Shown: positions 28,386 to 37,066, counted from the stretch's first letter. The stretch: 64,000 bases of DNA from Nitratidesulfovibrio termitidis HI1 (GCF_000504305.1 NZ_KI632512.1:2613469-2677468); one strand, 5' to 3'. Made by a program: numbers and translations. The notes: generated by a model from the sequence alone, not told the origin.

Positions 28386-28450
28386 GCCGCTGACGCTGGC
28401 ATAGCCCCCGTCCAAGGATACAACCTTGCCGGCGTGGCCGGACCTGACGC

Positions 28451-28494
28451 GCATTCGGCGGCATCTGGCGGCATCTGGCGGCATTCGGCATCTG
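28451..28494. repeat. Short tandem repeat between fmt and the DUF116 gene
   Basis: Ten-base units of the type GGCGGCATCT / GGCGGCATTC repeated about four times in the 219-base gap. Confidence 0.7.
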
Positions 28495-28604
28495 TCCGGA
28501 AACTGCCTGACCACGCAACGGCCATGACCGGCCCCGGAGCATATCCGAACCGTCACCGGCCATCGCGTTTCCACCCCTTTCCGCATTCCGCAAGCACGAA
28601 AACC

Positions 28605-29624
28605 ATGTCCATGCCCATCCGCAAGAACCCGGATTCCCTCCCGCGAGAGGACTACCACGGCGCCCGCAAGCGGCTGTTCATCGGGCTCATCAGCCTGACG
28701 TCCGGCGCCCTGTGCCTGGTGCTGCTGGTGGGGTGGGTCATCCCGTACATCGGGCTGGGCAACATCCATCCGCTGGTGCCGGACATCACCGGCGCCCTGC
28801 TGGTGGCCTGCATCGCGCTTATCGTGTGGGCCACGCTGGGCCTTGTGCTGCACATCTACACCGGGCGGCCCTGGTTCGGCTCGCAGCGGGTGCGCGGGGT
28901 GGCGGTAAAGCTGTTCCTGCCGCTCATGGAACTGCTGGGGCGGCTGTTCGGCATCTCGCGCGAAGAGGTGCGTCACTCGTTCATCAAGGTCAACAACGAG
29001 CTTGTGCGCGGCGAGACGGGCAGCTTTGCCCCGTCCGACGTGCTGATCCTGCTGCCGCACTGCCTGCAATCCAGCAACTGCGCGGTTCGCCTGACCTACG
29101 GCGTGGACCACTGCAAACGTTGCGGCCAGTGCCCCATAGAGCAACTGCTGGCCCTGCGCGACCGCTACGGGGTCAAGCTGGCCATCGCCACCGGCGGCAC
29201 CATCGCCCGGCGCATCGTGGTCAAGGAGCGCCCCCGGCTGATCATTGCCGTGGCCTGCGAACGCGACCTTGCCAGCGGCATTCAGGACACCCACCCCATT
29301 CCCGTGTACGGCGTGCTTAACGAGCGGCCCAACGGTCCCTGCCTGGATACGCTGGTCAGCCTGACCAACGTGGAAAAGGCCCTGCGCCACTTCCTGAACG
29401 TGCTGCCGCCTGAAACTGCGAAGGCGGATATGGCCTGTGCGGGCGCATCCGCCCCCGGTGCCGTTGCGGAGGCCACCTTTGGGCCGGATAACGGACAGGA
29501 CGGGGACAACCGGGAGGATGGTTGTGCCAGCGCCGCCAGCGTCGCCAACCGTCGCACTTCCGGCGACGCGCCTGCGGCATCCCCCACCGTCTCGGACCCC
29601 GCCGCCTCCTCGGACCCGCAATGA
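28605..29624 (+). CDS. DUF116 membrane-anchored cysteine protein
   Basis: A 339-residue protein. Two hydrophobic segments (about 26-50 and 64-88) anchor it in the membrane. The DUF116 domain follows with cysteines in LPHCLQSSNCAVR, DHCKRCGQCPI and VACERD, which suggests a metal or Fe-S site. The family has no known function, but in Desulfovibrio-like genomes it sits with def, fmt and rsmB as here, so a link to translation is an inference from context only. The last 60 residues (Ala/Asp/Gly-rich) are low-complexity. The ATG at 28605 lacks a strong ribosome site. Its stop overlaps rsmB (ATGA). Confidence 0.8.
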   Translation: MSMPIRKNPDSLPREDYHGARKRLFIGLISLTSGALCLVLLVGWVIPYIGLGNIHPLVPDITGALLVACIALIVWATLGLVLHIYTGRPWFGSQRVRGVAVKLFLPLMELLGRLFGISREEVRHSFIKVNNELVRGETGSFAPSDVLILLPHCLQSSNCAVRLTYGVDHCKRCGQCPIEQLLALRDRYGVKLAIATGGTIARRIVVKERPRLIIAVACERDLASGIQDTHPIPVYGVLNERPNGPCLDTLVSLTNVEKALRHFLNVLPPETAKADMACAGASAPGAVAEATFGPDNGQDGDNREDGCASAASVANRRTSGDAPAASPTVSDPAASSDPQ

Positions 29625-31174
29625 GCACCCGACGTTCCCAGCCTCACGCAAAGGGTTCGCCCCTGCCCCCTGCCCGTGCCGCAGCCCTGGCGGCGTTGGA
29701 CAAGGTGCTCCGCAAGGGACAGGAAGTTCAGGCAGCGCTGGATGGCGTGCTTGCCGATGTTGCCCCACACAGTGGGGCAGGCACACGCGCGACAGCAAGT
29801 GACACGTCTGCCAAAAAGAGTGCACCATCTGCGCCAAAGGCCACTGCCGCCACTCTGGCTGACTCCGCAATGCGGCATGCCCGAATTTCGCGCCAGGACG
29901 CCGCCCTGGCCACGGAACTCGTCTACGGATACCTGCGGTCGGAAATCCGCATTTCGTGGCTCCTGCGCCGCTTCCTGACAGCCCCGGACAAGCTGCCGCC
30001 AGAGGCCTTGCTGACCCTGGGCGTGGCCGCGCACGAAATCGTGCACCTGGATCGCATCCCCGACTACGCGGCGGTGGACTGGGCCGTCACGCACATCCGC
30101 CAGCGTTTCGGCCTCGGCCTCGGCAAGCTGGCCAACGCGGTGCTGCGCAATGTGGCCCGGCTGGGTGACGACGCCCGCAACGCGGAACTATACCGCGAAG
30201 GCCAGTCGGACTCGCGGGATTTCCTGTCCGTGTGCCATGCCGCCCCGCGCTGGCTGGTGGACCTGTGGTGTGAGGCATACGGCATGGACCGAACCGCCGA
30301 TCTGCTGGCATCCAGCGCTCAGGCTCCGGCCCCGGCGGTGCGCGTCAATGCCGCCCGACCCGGCTGGCAGGCATTGCGTGACCGGTTGATTGCCGATCAC
30401 GGCGGCACCGCCTGCGGCCATGCCGGGGTGATGTTTCCCGTGGGCGGCTTTCCGGCGGAAGTGGCCGCGCTCGAACGCGAGGGATTGGTGTCGCGCCAGG
30501 GAGCCGCATCGCAGGAAGTGCTGGACGCGTTGCGCCCGGCAACCTGGGAAGGCCCGGTGTGGGATGCCTGCTGCGGACGCGGCGGCAAGGCGCTGGCCCT
30601 GCTTGAGCGCGGGGTGGACGTGCGTCTGTGCAGCGACCCCAATGCGGGACGCCTGCGCGGTCTGCGCGCGGACGCCGGGCGGCTGGGGCTTGCGGAACCC
30701 GCCATTGCCCGGGCATCTGCAACGCAGCCGCCATGCACGGAGGTCGCCTCCAGCGCAGCAGCCGGTCCGGAAGGGTCGGCCATGCCAATCCTGTCAGCCA
30801 CGCCAGACACCAAAGACGCAACGGCCAGACCGGGCACCTTCCGCACCATCCTCATCGATGCGCCGTGTTCCGGCCTGGGCACCCTTTCCCGCCGCCCGGA
30901 CATCAAGCTGCGCCGCACGCCAGCCGACCTTGATGCGCTTGCCGCGCTGCAAGGCAGGATAGTGGATGCCGCGCTGTCCGTGCTGCCGTCGGGCGGTCGG
31001 CTGGTGTACATCACCTGCACCCTGAACCCGGCGGAAAACGAGGCCCAGGTGGAACGCCTGCTGTCCGTCGCCGGGTCCGGAGGCATCCCTCTTTCTGTCG
31101 AGGTGCAATACACCACGCCCGCCGATACCCCGGCCCGGGAATTCTTTTTCGGCGTGGTGCTGCGCAAGGGGTAA
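29621..31174 (+). CDS. rsmB: 16S rRNA (cytosine-5) methyltransferase RsmB (Sun)
   Basis: A 517-residue protein. The N-terminal part (to about 185) is a NusB-like RNA-binding domain (ELVYGYLRSEIRISWLL, LAAHEIVHLDRIPDYAAVDWAV-like). The methyltransferase part has WDACCGRGGKALALLERG, the motif IV DAPCSGLGTLSRRPDIK and the catalytic TCTLNPAENE. It should methylate C967 (E. coli numbering) in 16S rRNA. Compared with the family there are low-complexity inserts near residues 45-75 and 365-400. The ATG overlaps the previous stop. It is the last gene of the def operon, closed by a strong terminator. Confidence 0.92.
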   Translation: MSTRRSQPHAKGSPLPPARAAALAALDKVLRKGQEVQAALDGVLADVAPHSGAGTRATASDTSAKKSAPSAPKATAATLADSAMRHARISRQDAALATELVYGYLRSEIRISWLLRRFLTAPDKLPPEALLTLGVAAHEIVHLDRIPDYAAVDWAVTHIRQRFGLGLGKLANAVLRNVARLGDDARNAELYREGQSDSRDFLSVCHAAPRWLVDLWCEAYGMDRTADLLASSAQAPAPAVRVNAARPGWQALRDRLIADHGGTACGHAGVMFPVGGFPAEVAALEREGLVSRQGAASQEVLDALRPATWEGPVWDACCGRGGKALALLERGVDVRLCSDPNAGRLRGLRADAGRLGLAEPAIARASATQPPCTEVASSAAAGPEGSAMPILSATPDTKDATARPGTFRTILIDAPCSGLGTLSRRPDIKLRRTPADLDALAALQGRIVDAALSVLPSGGRLVYITCTLNPAENEAQVERLLSVAGSGGIPLSVEVQYTTPADTPAREFFFGVVLRKG

Positions 31175-31197
31175 CCGCGCGCGTCCCTCCTGCCTGC

Positions 31198-31238
31198 GCA
31201 AAGGGCGCCCGGAGATGTCTGCTCCGGGCGCCCTTTGC
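31198..31238 (+). terminator. Intrinsic terminator of the def operon
   Basis: A perfect 17-bp stem (31198-31214 with 31222-31238) around a 7-nt loop. It lies between convergent genes and its inner TTTGC/GCAAA ends could act on both strands. Confidence 0.7.
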
Positions 31239-31279
31239 GTGTGCCGGCATGCGGAGGGCGACCATCCGCCGCCCTCCGG

Positions 31280-31684
31280 TTACACTTCGTCAGTGTCATT
31301 ACCGGCAGATTGCCCCGCTACGCGCATCCGATTGACCATGTTTCGGTAATACGCTTCGTACTCCTCGAAGTTCAGCGGTCGATTCCGGCTGGCTCCCACC
31401 TTGCGCAGCAGCAGGTTCAGCTTCTGCATCTGGCGGTACTTCTCGCGCTCGTCCGAACAATTTTCCAGCAGGTCCATCACCGTCTGAATCTCGCGGGCCG
31501 TATCCAACTGCGGAGGCAGGTAGCCCGCGTTGCGGAGCACCTTGCAGGCCATGCGCAAGTCTTCGGGCACCATGGAGTCGTCGTCCAGGTCCAGCGGGCG
31601 TCCTGCACCCGGCAGGTTGTCGAACGCGCCCTCTTCCTGCGCCTCGGCTATGCGCCGCTCGGCAATGAGCGTTATGGCGTCCAT
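31280..31684 (-). CDS. DUF1992 (DnaJ-homologue C28-like) domain protein
   Basis: A 134-residue protein starting MDAITLIAERRIAEAQEEGAFDNLPGAGRPL, which is the signature of DUF1992, a small cytoplasmic family related to the conserved region of the eukaryotic DNAJC28. Its function is unknown. The start at 31684 is firm (GGAGGT 3 bases upstream); the longer open frame is not needed. The length is normal for the family. It is alone on the minus strand. Confidence 0.88.
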   Translation of the reverse strand: MDAITLIAERRIAEAQEEGAFDNLPGAGRPLDLDDDSMVPEDLRMACKVLRNAGYLPPQLDTAREIQTVMDLLENCSDEREKYRQMQKLNLLLRKVGASRNRPLNFEEYEAYYRNMVNRMRVAGQSAGNDTDEV

Positions 31685-31974
31685 TGTACCTCCGGCATAC
31701 TGATGAAGACAGGCTCGGGCGCGCTGCGCGCGCCATGGAAAAAACACAAACACCCGGACGCGCGGACACCCGGCGCTGCCGAGAGTTTTTCTGCGCATAC
31801 CCCTCTGGCGTTCAATCGGCAATGCCCTGGCTCTCGCCGCGCGTGACTTGCCTTAGCGGGCCATAGCGGCCCGCGCACCACCGCCGCCCTGCATGCAGGC
31901 GTTGCGCGCCTTACGGCACGCCCCTCTGCCTTACCATCGAATCGTATTACGATTTGGCTTGCGTTTACACTTCG

Positions 31975-31990
31975 TGTTTCACGTGAAATC
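31975..31990. promoter_or_regulatory. parS-like site 1
   Basis: TGTTTCACGTGAAATC matches the bacterial parS consensus TGTTTCACGTGAAACA at 14 of 16 positions, with the central palindrome intact. It lies 1.2 kb downstream of parB. ParB binds such sites and spreads to organise the origin region. Confidence 0.75.
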
Positions 31991-32010
31991 GCACATTGTC
32001 ACTAAAACAA

Positions 32011-32036
32011 GCAGGGCTCCCTTTCGGAAGCCCTGC
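32011..32036 (-). terminator. Intrinsic terminator of the parB-rfaE1 genes
   Basis: GCAGGGCT pairs with AGCCCTGC with a one-base bulge near the loop. On the minus strand it is followed by TTGTTTTAG. Confidence 0.7.
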
Positions 32037-32060
32037 TGAAAACCCAAAAGAAACGACTGC

Positions 32061-33086
32061 TCAGGCCCAGCGGTCCACATGCGGCACCGGCAGGGTGGCA
32101 ATGGCCTCGCGCAGTTCATCCGGCAGCACCGATGCCGCCCCAACCTGCCCTACCACAATGCCCGCAGCGTAGTTGGCCAGCACGCAGCTTTCCAACAAAT
32201 CCACCCCTGCGGCCAGGGCAAGTGCCACCGTGGCAATCACCGTATCCCCGGCGCCGGTCACGTCGAACACGCTGCGCGCGGTGGTGGGGATGTGCCAGAC
32301 CTTGTCTGCCGCCTCGAACAGGGCCATGCCCTTGGGGCCAAGGGTTGTCAGCAGATGCTGGCAGTGCAGCGTGTCGAAAATGGCGCGCCCGGCAGCCAGG
32401 ATTTCCTCGCGCGTGCCAGTGGGCAGGTGTGCGCCTTCGCTGGTTTCCTTGGCGTTGGGCGTGGGCATGAACACGTTGCGGTACAGGTGGAAATTGGGAG
32501 TCTTGGGGTCCACCAACACGGCGGGGCGCGTCCCGCGCCGCTCCCACAGCGCTTCCAGGCCGTCCATGAACGCACCGGTCACCACGCCCTTGCCATAGTC
32601 GGACACGATGACAACGTTGCAATCGGCGCTTGCAGCATCCACCAGCCGCAGCAATTCTTCCAGATGCTGCCCGCCGATGGGGCTGGTTTCCTCGCGGTCG
32701 ATGCGCAACATCTGCTGCTGCCGGGCTATGACACGAGTCTTGAGCGTCGTGGGTCGCCCCGGAATTTCCACGAACGCGGCGTGCACTCCCTCGTCACGCA
32801 GCACCCGACGCAGCAGCGCGGATCGCGGCCCGTTGCCGCATACGCTGACCAGGCGCGGCACGCCGCCCAGGGTACGGATGTTCTTGGCAACGTTGCCCGC
32901 ACCGCCCACCAGATGCCGGTCCTCGGACACGCTGATGACGGGCACGGGGGCTTCGGGCGAAATGCGTTGCGCGTCGCCCACCAGGTATTCGTCGATCATC
33001 ACGTCGCCCACCACGCACACGCGGGCGCCCGCAAGCCGGGACACCAGCGCGCCGAGGGCAGCGCCATTGATGCTGTAGTTGACCAT
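32061..33086 (-). CDS. rfaE1: D-glycero-beta-D-manno-heptose-7-phosphate kinase (RfaE domain I)
   Basis: A 341-residue PfkB-family sugar kinase. The RfaE/HldE kinase pattern is clear: VVGDVMIDEYLVGDAQRISPEAPVPV, the VGGAGNVAKNI motif, and the anion-hole motif FDVTGAGDTVIA near the C-terminus. It phosphorylates heptose 7-phosphate for ADP-heptose and LPS core synthesis. The nucleotidyltransferase half of HldE is absent, so that reaction must be encoded elsewhere. The start is ATG 33086 with AGGA upstream; a TTG at 33101 is also in frame. It lies 60 bases after parB on the same strand, so the two may be cotranscribed. Confidence 0.92.
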   Translation of the reverse strand: MVNYSINGAALGALVSRLAGARVCVVGDVMIDEYLVGDAQRISPEAPVPVISVSEDRHLVGGAGNVAKNIRTLGGVPRLVSVCGNGPRSALLRRVLRDEGVHAAFVEIPGRPTTLKTRVIARQQQMLRIDREETSPIGGQHLEELLRLVDAASADCNVVIVSDYGKGVVTGAFMDGLEALWERRGTRPAVLVDPKTPNFHLYRNVFMPTPNAKETSEGAHLPTGTREEILAAGRAIFDTLHCQHLLTTLGPKGMALFEAADKVWHIPTTARSVFDVTGAGDTVIATVALALAAGVDLLESCVLANYAAGIVVGQVGAASVLPDELREAIATLPVPHVDRWA

Positions 33087-33145
33087 CAATACATCCTGCA
33101 AAATGTAATACGAACACCAAAGGCAGACTCAAGGGCAGTGACGCC

Positions 33146-34078
33146 CTACTGCTGCTCCAGACCAAGCCGCGACAGCAGCTGCGCAAGCTGCTCGGGCGAT
33201 TCGAAATTGAGGGTGATCTTGCCCTTGTCTTCCGTGCCGCTTACCGATACGCGCAGGCTCAACGCCTCGTGCAGGCGGCCTTGCAGGCTGCGCATGGCCG
33301 GGGCTACGCGATGCGACGGACGAACGGGGCGAGGCTCCTCACGCTTGGGAGGCACGGCCAGCGGCTCTGGCAGGGCGCCGCGGTCCCGCCAATGGGCGGC
33401 AGCTGCTTCAGCCTCGCGCACCGAAAGCCTGTCCGACAGGATGCGGCGACGCAGGGTGTCCTGCGGCTCCGGGTCGGTAACCGTCAACAGGGCACGGGCA
33501 TGCCCGGCGGAAAGACGCGCCTCGCGCAGGTCTTCGCGGGCGGCTTCCGGCAGGTGCAGCAAGCGCAAGGTGTTGGCCACGGCAGGACGGCTCTTGCCCA
33601 GCTTCTGGGCCAGATCTTCCTGGCTCAGGCCGAACTGCTCGCGCAGTTCCTGCATGGCCAGCGCCTCTTCCATGGGGTTCAGGTCCTCGCGCTGCAAGTT
33701 TTCGATAAGCGCGACGGCAAGCGTTTCCTGGTCGGTCAGTTCGCGGATGAGCACGGGCACTTCGCGCAGCCCGGCCATCTGGCTGGCCCGCCAGCGGCGC
33801 TCGCCCGCCACGATCTCGTAGGCCTGGGGGGCACCCTCGGCCTGCCCTTCCGTACCCGGGATGGGCCGAACCAGCAGGGGCTGCAACACGCCCTGGCTGC
33901 GGATGGAGGCGGCCAGCTCTTCCAGCGCCGCTTCCGTGAACATCTTGCGGGGCTGGCCGGGGTTGGGGCGCAGCGCGCGCAGGGGCAGCGTGCGGATGTC
34001 CGAGGGCTTGGGCTGTTCCTGATATCCCTTGAACAGGGCATCGAGTCCCCTGCCTAATCCGCGCGAAGGTCCTGCCAT
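33146..34078 (-). CDS. parB: Chromosome partitioning protein ParB
   Basis: A 310-residue Spo0J/ParB protein. It begins SRGLGRGLDALF, then the CTP-binding nuclease-like domain (QPRKMF, VLQPLLVRP, YEIVAGERRWRAS) and the helix-turn-helix (LSQEDLAQKLGKSRPAVANTLRLL). A linker with Pro/Arg and a C-terminal dimerisation segment (GKITLNFESPEQLAQLL) follow. It binds parS sites; three parS-like sites lie within 2.4 kb of the parAB pair. The start at 34078 has AAGGAG upstream. parA is on the same strand but an opposite-strand gene lies between, so the two are not a simple operon. Confidence 0.95.
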   Translation of the reverse strand: MAGPSRGLGRGLDALFKGYQEQPKPSDIRTLPLRALRPNPGQPRKMFTEAALEELAASIRSQGVLQPLLVRPIPGTEGQAEGAPQAYEIVAGERRWRASQMAGLREVPVLIRELTDQETLAVALIENLQREDLNPMEEALAMQELREQFGLSQEDLAQKLGKSRPAVANTLRLLHLPEAAREDLREARLSAGHARALLTVTDPEPQDTLRRRILSDRLSVREAEAAAAHWRDRGALPEPLAVPPKREEPRPVRPSHRVAPAMRSLQGRLHEALSLRVSVSGTEDKGKITLNFESPEQLAQLLSRLGLEQQ

Positions 34079-34169
34079 CGTGTTCTCCTTGACTTTGGTC
34101 CGCATTGACCCGAATCTTTATCTAAATCTGTGGACTGATGAACAAACACCCTTACGGAGTGGCAACCGG

Positions 34170-34580
34170 ATGACCGAACGTGAAGCGCATGTGGTGCACC
34201 TGCACGACCGCCATGGCGAACTCTACGGCGTACTGCTGAGCCCGCAGGTGTGGGCCGCCGTGCAGCACAAGGTGGCGCCGTTGCTGGAGCAGGCCCTGGA
34301 AAAAATGTACCCCACTGCCAGGCCGGAACCCATGGACGACTGGCAGACCTTCAAGGACTACTGGGATTTCAAGTATCCTTTCTGCGCCGACGTGCACTGC
34401 GACTGCTGCGGCGCCGCCACGGAAGACTGGGAGCACGACCCTTTTCACCCGTTCCGGCTGCGCAACGCAACCCTGAGCGGCATGCTGGTCTTCGACTGCG
34501 TGAAGTGTGGCGCCGCCGTGCGCAAGAAGCACTTCAAGGACCACATCTGTTTCGAATTCACGCCCGCCAGCCCCAAATAG
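34170..34580 (+). CDS. Unknown zinc-ribbon-like protein encoded between parB and parA
   Basis: A 136-residue protein I do not recognise. It has two CxxC knuckles, CDCCG at about 82-86 and CVKCG at about 111-115, followed by KKHFKDHICFEF, so it probably binds zinc. The N-terminal half (REAHVVHLHDRHGELYGVLLSPQVWAAVQHKVAPLLEQAL) looks like a small alpha/beta domain. No membrane or signal segment. The start at 34170 has GGAG 10 bases upstream. It runs against parB and parA, and shares a divergent region with parB (91 bases), which suggests a common or competing promoter. Its place invites a role in chromosome partition, but nothing in the sequence proves it. Confidence 0.7.
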   Translation: MTEREAHVVHLHDRHGELYGVLLSPQVWAAVQHKVAPLLEQALEKMYPTARPEPMDDWQTFKDYWDFKYPFCADVHCDCCGAATEDWEHDPFHPFRLRNATLSGMLVFDCVKCGAAVRKKHFKDHICFEFTPASPK

Positions 34581-34583
34581 ACA

Positions 34584-34613
34584 CGGTTCGCCGCGCATCC
34601 GCGCGGCGAACCG
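34584..34613. terminator. Bidirectional hairpin between convergent genes
   Basis: A perfect 13-bp stem (34584-34596 with 34601-34613) between the zinc-ribbon gene and parA, whose stops face each other. Flanking T-runs are poor. Confidence 0.5.
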
Positions 34614-34622
34614 CCTTCAAAT

Positions 34623-35411
34623 CTACCCGCCCTGCCCTTCGCGTCGCTGCGGCCTGCGCAGCACCACTTCCTTGGCCAGCGCCAGATACGATTCCGCCCC
34701 CTTGGACTTGATGTCGTAGTGGATGATGGACTTGCCGTGGCTGGGCGCCTCCGACAGGCGCACGTTGCGCGGAATGACCGTTTCGAACAGGTGATCCGGG
34801 AAGCACTTGCGCACCTCGTTCTTCACCTGGCGCGACAGCTTGTTGCGCACGTCATACATGGTCAGCACCACCCCCAGCAGCGACAGGCCGGGGTTCAGCC
34901 GCTTCTTCACCTGCTCGTACGTCTGCAGCAGCTTGACGATGCCTTCCAGCGCGAAGAATTCGCACTGCAGAGGTATCAGCAACTCGCGCGCGGCGCACAG
35001 TGCGTTCAGGGTGATCAGCCCCAGCGACGGCGGGCAGTCAAGTATGATGTAGTCGAACCGGGAGTCCAGCGGCTTCAGCAGGTCGGCCAGGTAGTATTCC
35101 CGCGCCATCTTGTCCACCAGTTCCAGCTCCAGCGCCACCAGGTCGGTAGTGGAAGGCAGGATGGAAAGGTACGGCGTCTGGGTGGGGTAGATGGCCTCTA
35201 CCACCTCATCGGGCTGGAAGAACACCGAGTAGAGGTTGTGACGCACTTCCTCCTGGTCGATGCCGAGACCGCTGGTGGAGTTGGCCTGCGGGTCGCAGTC
35301 GACCAGCAGCACCTTTTTTTCCATGATGGCGAGAGATGCGGCAAGGTTGAGCGAAGAGGTGGTCTTGCCCACGCCGCCCTTCTGGTTGGCGACTGCGATG
35401 ATTCGTGCCAC
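34623..35411 (-). CDS. parA: Chromosome partitioning ATPase ParA/Soj
   Basis: A 262-residue Walker-type ATPase: deviant Walker A KGGVGKTTSS (about 11-20), the DCDPQANSTSGLG A' motif, and Walker B YIILDCPPSLG. It lacks the long N-terminal DNA-binding extension of plasmid ParA, so it is the chromosomal Soj type. Together with ParB it segregates the origin region by ATP-dependent nucleoid binding. The start at 35411 gives MARIIAVANQ. A parS-like site lies 37 bases upstream of its start, where ParB binding could affect its promoter. Confidence 0.95.
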   Translation of the reverse strand: MARIIAVANQKGGVGKTTSSLNLAASLAIMEKKVLLVDCDPQANSTSGLGIDQEEVRHNLYSVFFQPDEVVEAIYPTQTPYLSILPSTTDLVALELELVDKMAREYYLADLLKPLDSRFDYIILDCPPSLGLITLNALCAARELLIPLQCEFFALEGIVKLLQTYEQVKKRLNPGLSLLGVVLTMYDVRNKLSRQVKNEVRKCFPDHLFETVIPRNVRLSEAPSHGKSIIHYDIKSKGAESYLALAKEVVLRRPQRREGQGG

Positions 35412-35447
35412 GGCTGCCTATCCTGTTGGGGTAAGAGGCAAAATTCA

Positions 35448-35463
35448 TGTTTCACATGAAACG
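35448..35463. promoter_or_regulatory. parS-like site 2
   Basis: TGTTTCACATGAAACG, 14 of 16 matches to the parS consensus. It lies just upstream of parA. Confidence 0.75.
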
Positions 35464-35917
35464 TGCGCGCGCCGGAGGGGGAAAACGGCGGGAAAAAGGA
35501 CCGCCGGGCTCGCCAAGCACAGCGCTATAGCTAGTTGAGGCACGACACCCTGTCAACACGCAAAACGTTAACGCAAAAGTTGAACGTCATGGCCTGGCGA
35601 GCCTTGATTCGTCAACATAGACTGACATATCGATAGAATACAGAACCAGGAATGACCACACGCGCGAAACCACTCAGCCTGGCCGCACAGGCCACGAACA
35701 TTGCGCGCAGAACAGGCAGAGCAGGCAGAACGGGCACGAGTGGAGACATTCCCGATCAGAGATGCCGACAGCCAAAAGCATTCGCCAACAAGCCTGCCCT
35801 ACCTTTTCACCGCGCCGCGCGGCCAGAAAAAAGAGCCAAAGGCGTAACGGCATTGCGGAACCGAACAGCCGCAGACATCAACTGGAAACAACAAAGAACC
35901 ATTCCAGCAAGATGTGA

Positions 35918-35933
35918 AGTTTCACATGAAACA
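35918..35933. promoter_or_regulatory. parS-like site 3
   Basis: AGTTTCACATGAAACA, 14 of 16 matches to the parS consensus. It is 470 bases from site 2 and carries the same central CACATG variant. Confidence 0.72.
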
Positions 35934-36058
35934 ACGGGTGCCATCCTTGCGGAAGGCGCCCGTTACGCATGCATGGCAATGCGGCCTGAACAAAGAAGAA
36001 AAACGCCGGACGCACCCCTCACGCAGCGAGATGGGAGACAGACGGCCGCACGACAGGG

Positions 36059-37066
36059 CTACATCTTGTAGTAGTCGCGGAACCAGCGCACGAAGGCTTC
36101 TATGCCCTGCTCCAGGGGCGTATGCGGCTTGAAGCCCGTATCGCGGATCAGGTCGTCCACATCGGCGTAGGTGGCCTCCACGTCGCCGGGCTGCATGGGC
36201 ATCAGGTTGCGCACGGCCGTGCGGCCAAGGCAGTCTTCCAGAATCTCTATGAACCGGCCAAGCTCGACGGCATTGTTGTTGCCGATGTTGTAGATGCGGT
36301 ACGGGGCCGGGCTGGTGGAGGGGTCCGGCGCGTCGCCCCGCCATTCCGGGTTGGGCTGCGGGGTGCGTTCCGTCACGCGCACAACACCTTCCACGATGTC
36401 GTCGATGTAGGTGAAGTCCCGGCGCATGCGCCCTTCGTTGAACACGTTGATGGGCTTGCCTTCCAGAATGGCCCTGGTGAACAGGTACAGGGCCATGTCC
36501 GGCCTGCCCCACGGCCCGTAAACCGTAAAGAAACGCAACCCGGTGGTGGGCAGGCGGTACAGGTGGCTGTACGTGTGGGCCATCAGCTCGTTGGCTTTCT
36601 TGGAGGCGGCGTACAGGCTGATGGGATGGTCCACGTTGTGGTGCACGCTGAACGGCATGGCCGTGTTCAGCCCGTAGACGGAACTGGAAGAGGCATACAC
36701 AAGGTGCTGCACGCCATTGTGGCGGCAGCCTTCCAGAATGTTGCCGAAGCCCACCAGGTTGGACTGCACGTACGAACGAGGATTCTTGAGCGAATAGCGC
36801 ACACCGGCCTGAGCCGCCAGATTGACCACATGGGTGAACTTCTGTTCGGCAAACAGGGCATCCATGCCCGCATCATCGGCCATATCCAGCTGGGCGAAGA
36901 CAAAGCCCGGATACGGTTCCAACTGCTTCAGGCGGTCTTTCTTCAGCTGCACGTCGTAGTAGTCGTTCAGGCAGTCCAGGCCCACCACGGTGTGCCCGGC
37001 CTCCAGAAAACGGCGGGAAAGATGATACCCGATGAACCCGGCAGCGCCGGTAACGAGAATATGCAT
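36059..37066 (-). CDS. NAD-dependent nucleotide-sugar epimerase (UDP-glucuronate 4-epimerase type)
   Basis: A 335-residue short-chain dehydrogenase-type epimerase. The NAD-binding motif TGAAGFIGYHLSRRF is at the start, and the catalytic pair is in SSSSVYG and YAASKKANELMAH. The blocks GLDCLNDYYDVQLKKDRL, YSLKNPRSYVQSNLVGF and FFTVYGPWGRPDMALYLFT are characteristic of the UDP-glucuronate/UDP-galacturonate epimerase group, so it probably supplies galacturonate for LPS or capsule. The start at 37066 (MHILVTG) has AGGA upstream. It is a single gene, with no polysaccharide gene next to it. Confidence 0.88.
   Translation of the reverse strand: MHILVTGAAGFIGYHLSRRFLEAGHTVVGLDCLNDYYDVQLKKDRLKQLEPYPGFVFAQLDMADDAGMDALFAEQKFTHVVNLAAQAGVRYSLKNPRSYVQSNLVGFGNILEGCRHNGVQHLVYASSSSVYGLNTAMPFSVHHNVDHPISLYAASKKANELMAHTYSHLYRLPTTGLRFFTVYGPWGRPDMALYLFTRAILEGKPINVFNEGRMRRDFTYIDDIVEGVVRVTERTPQPNPEWRGDAPDPSTSPAPYRIYNIGNNNAVELGRFIEILEDCLGRTAVRNLMPMQPGDVEATYADVDDLIRDTGFKPHTPLEQGIEAFVRWFRDYYKM

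Larger units (their letters stand above)
31685..32060. other. Intergenic region with a parS-like site and a terminator
   Basis: Between two minus-strand genes. Besides the site at 31975 and the terminator at 32011 it holds AT-richer sequence around 31930-31990 (ATCGAATCGTATTACGATTT, itself a small palindrome). No gene seen. Confidence 0.5.
35412..36058. other. Intergenic region upstream of parA, with two parS-like sites
   Basis: About 650 bases with lower GC than the surroundings. It holds parS-like sites at 35448 and 35918 and GCAAAACGTTAACGC around 35560. An open frame from 35652 runs through the stop region of the next gene and has no coding character, so I call this stretch non-coding. 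Confidence 0.6.

Noticed and set aside
32061-33101. TTG start at 33101 for the heptose kinase
   Set aside because: The ATG at 33086 has an AGGA site at good distance and fits the family start.
35652-36071. Open frame of 139 codons upstream of parA
   Set aside because: No ribosome site, no family features, and it runs over the 3' end of the epimerase gene on the other strand.
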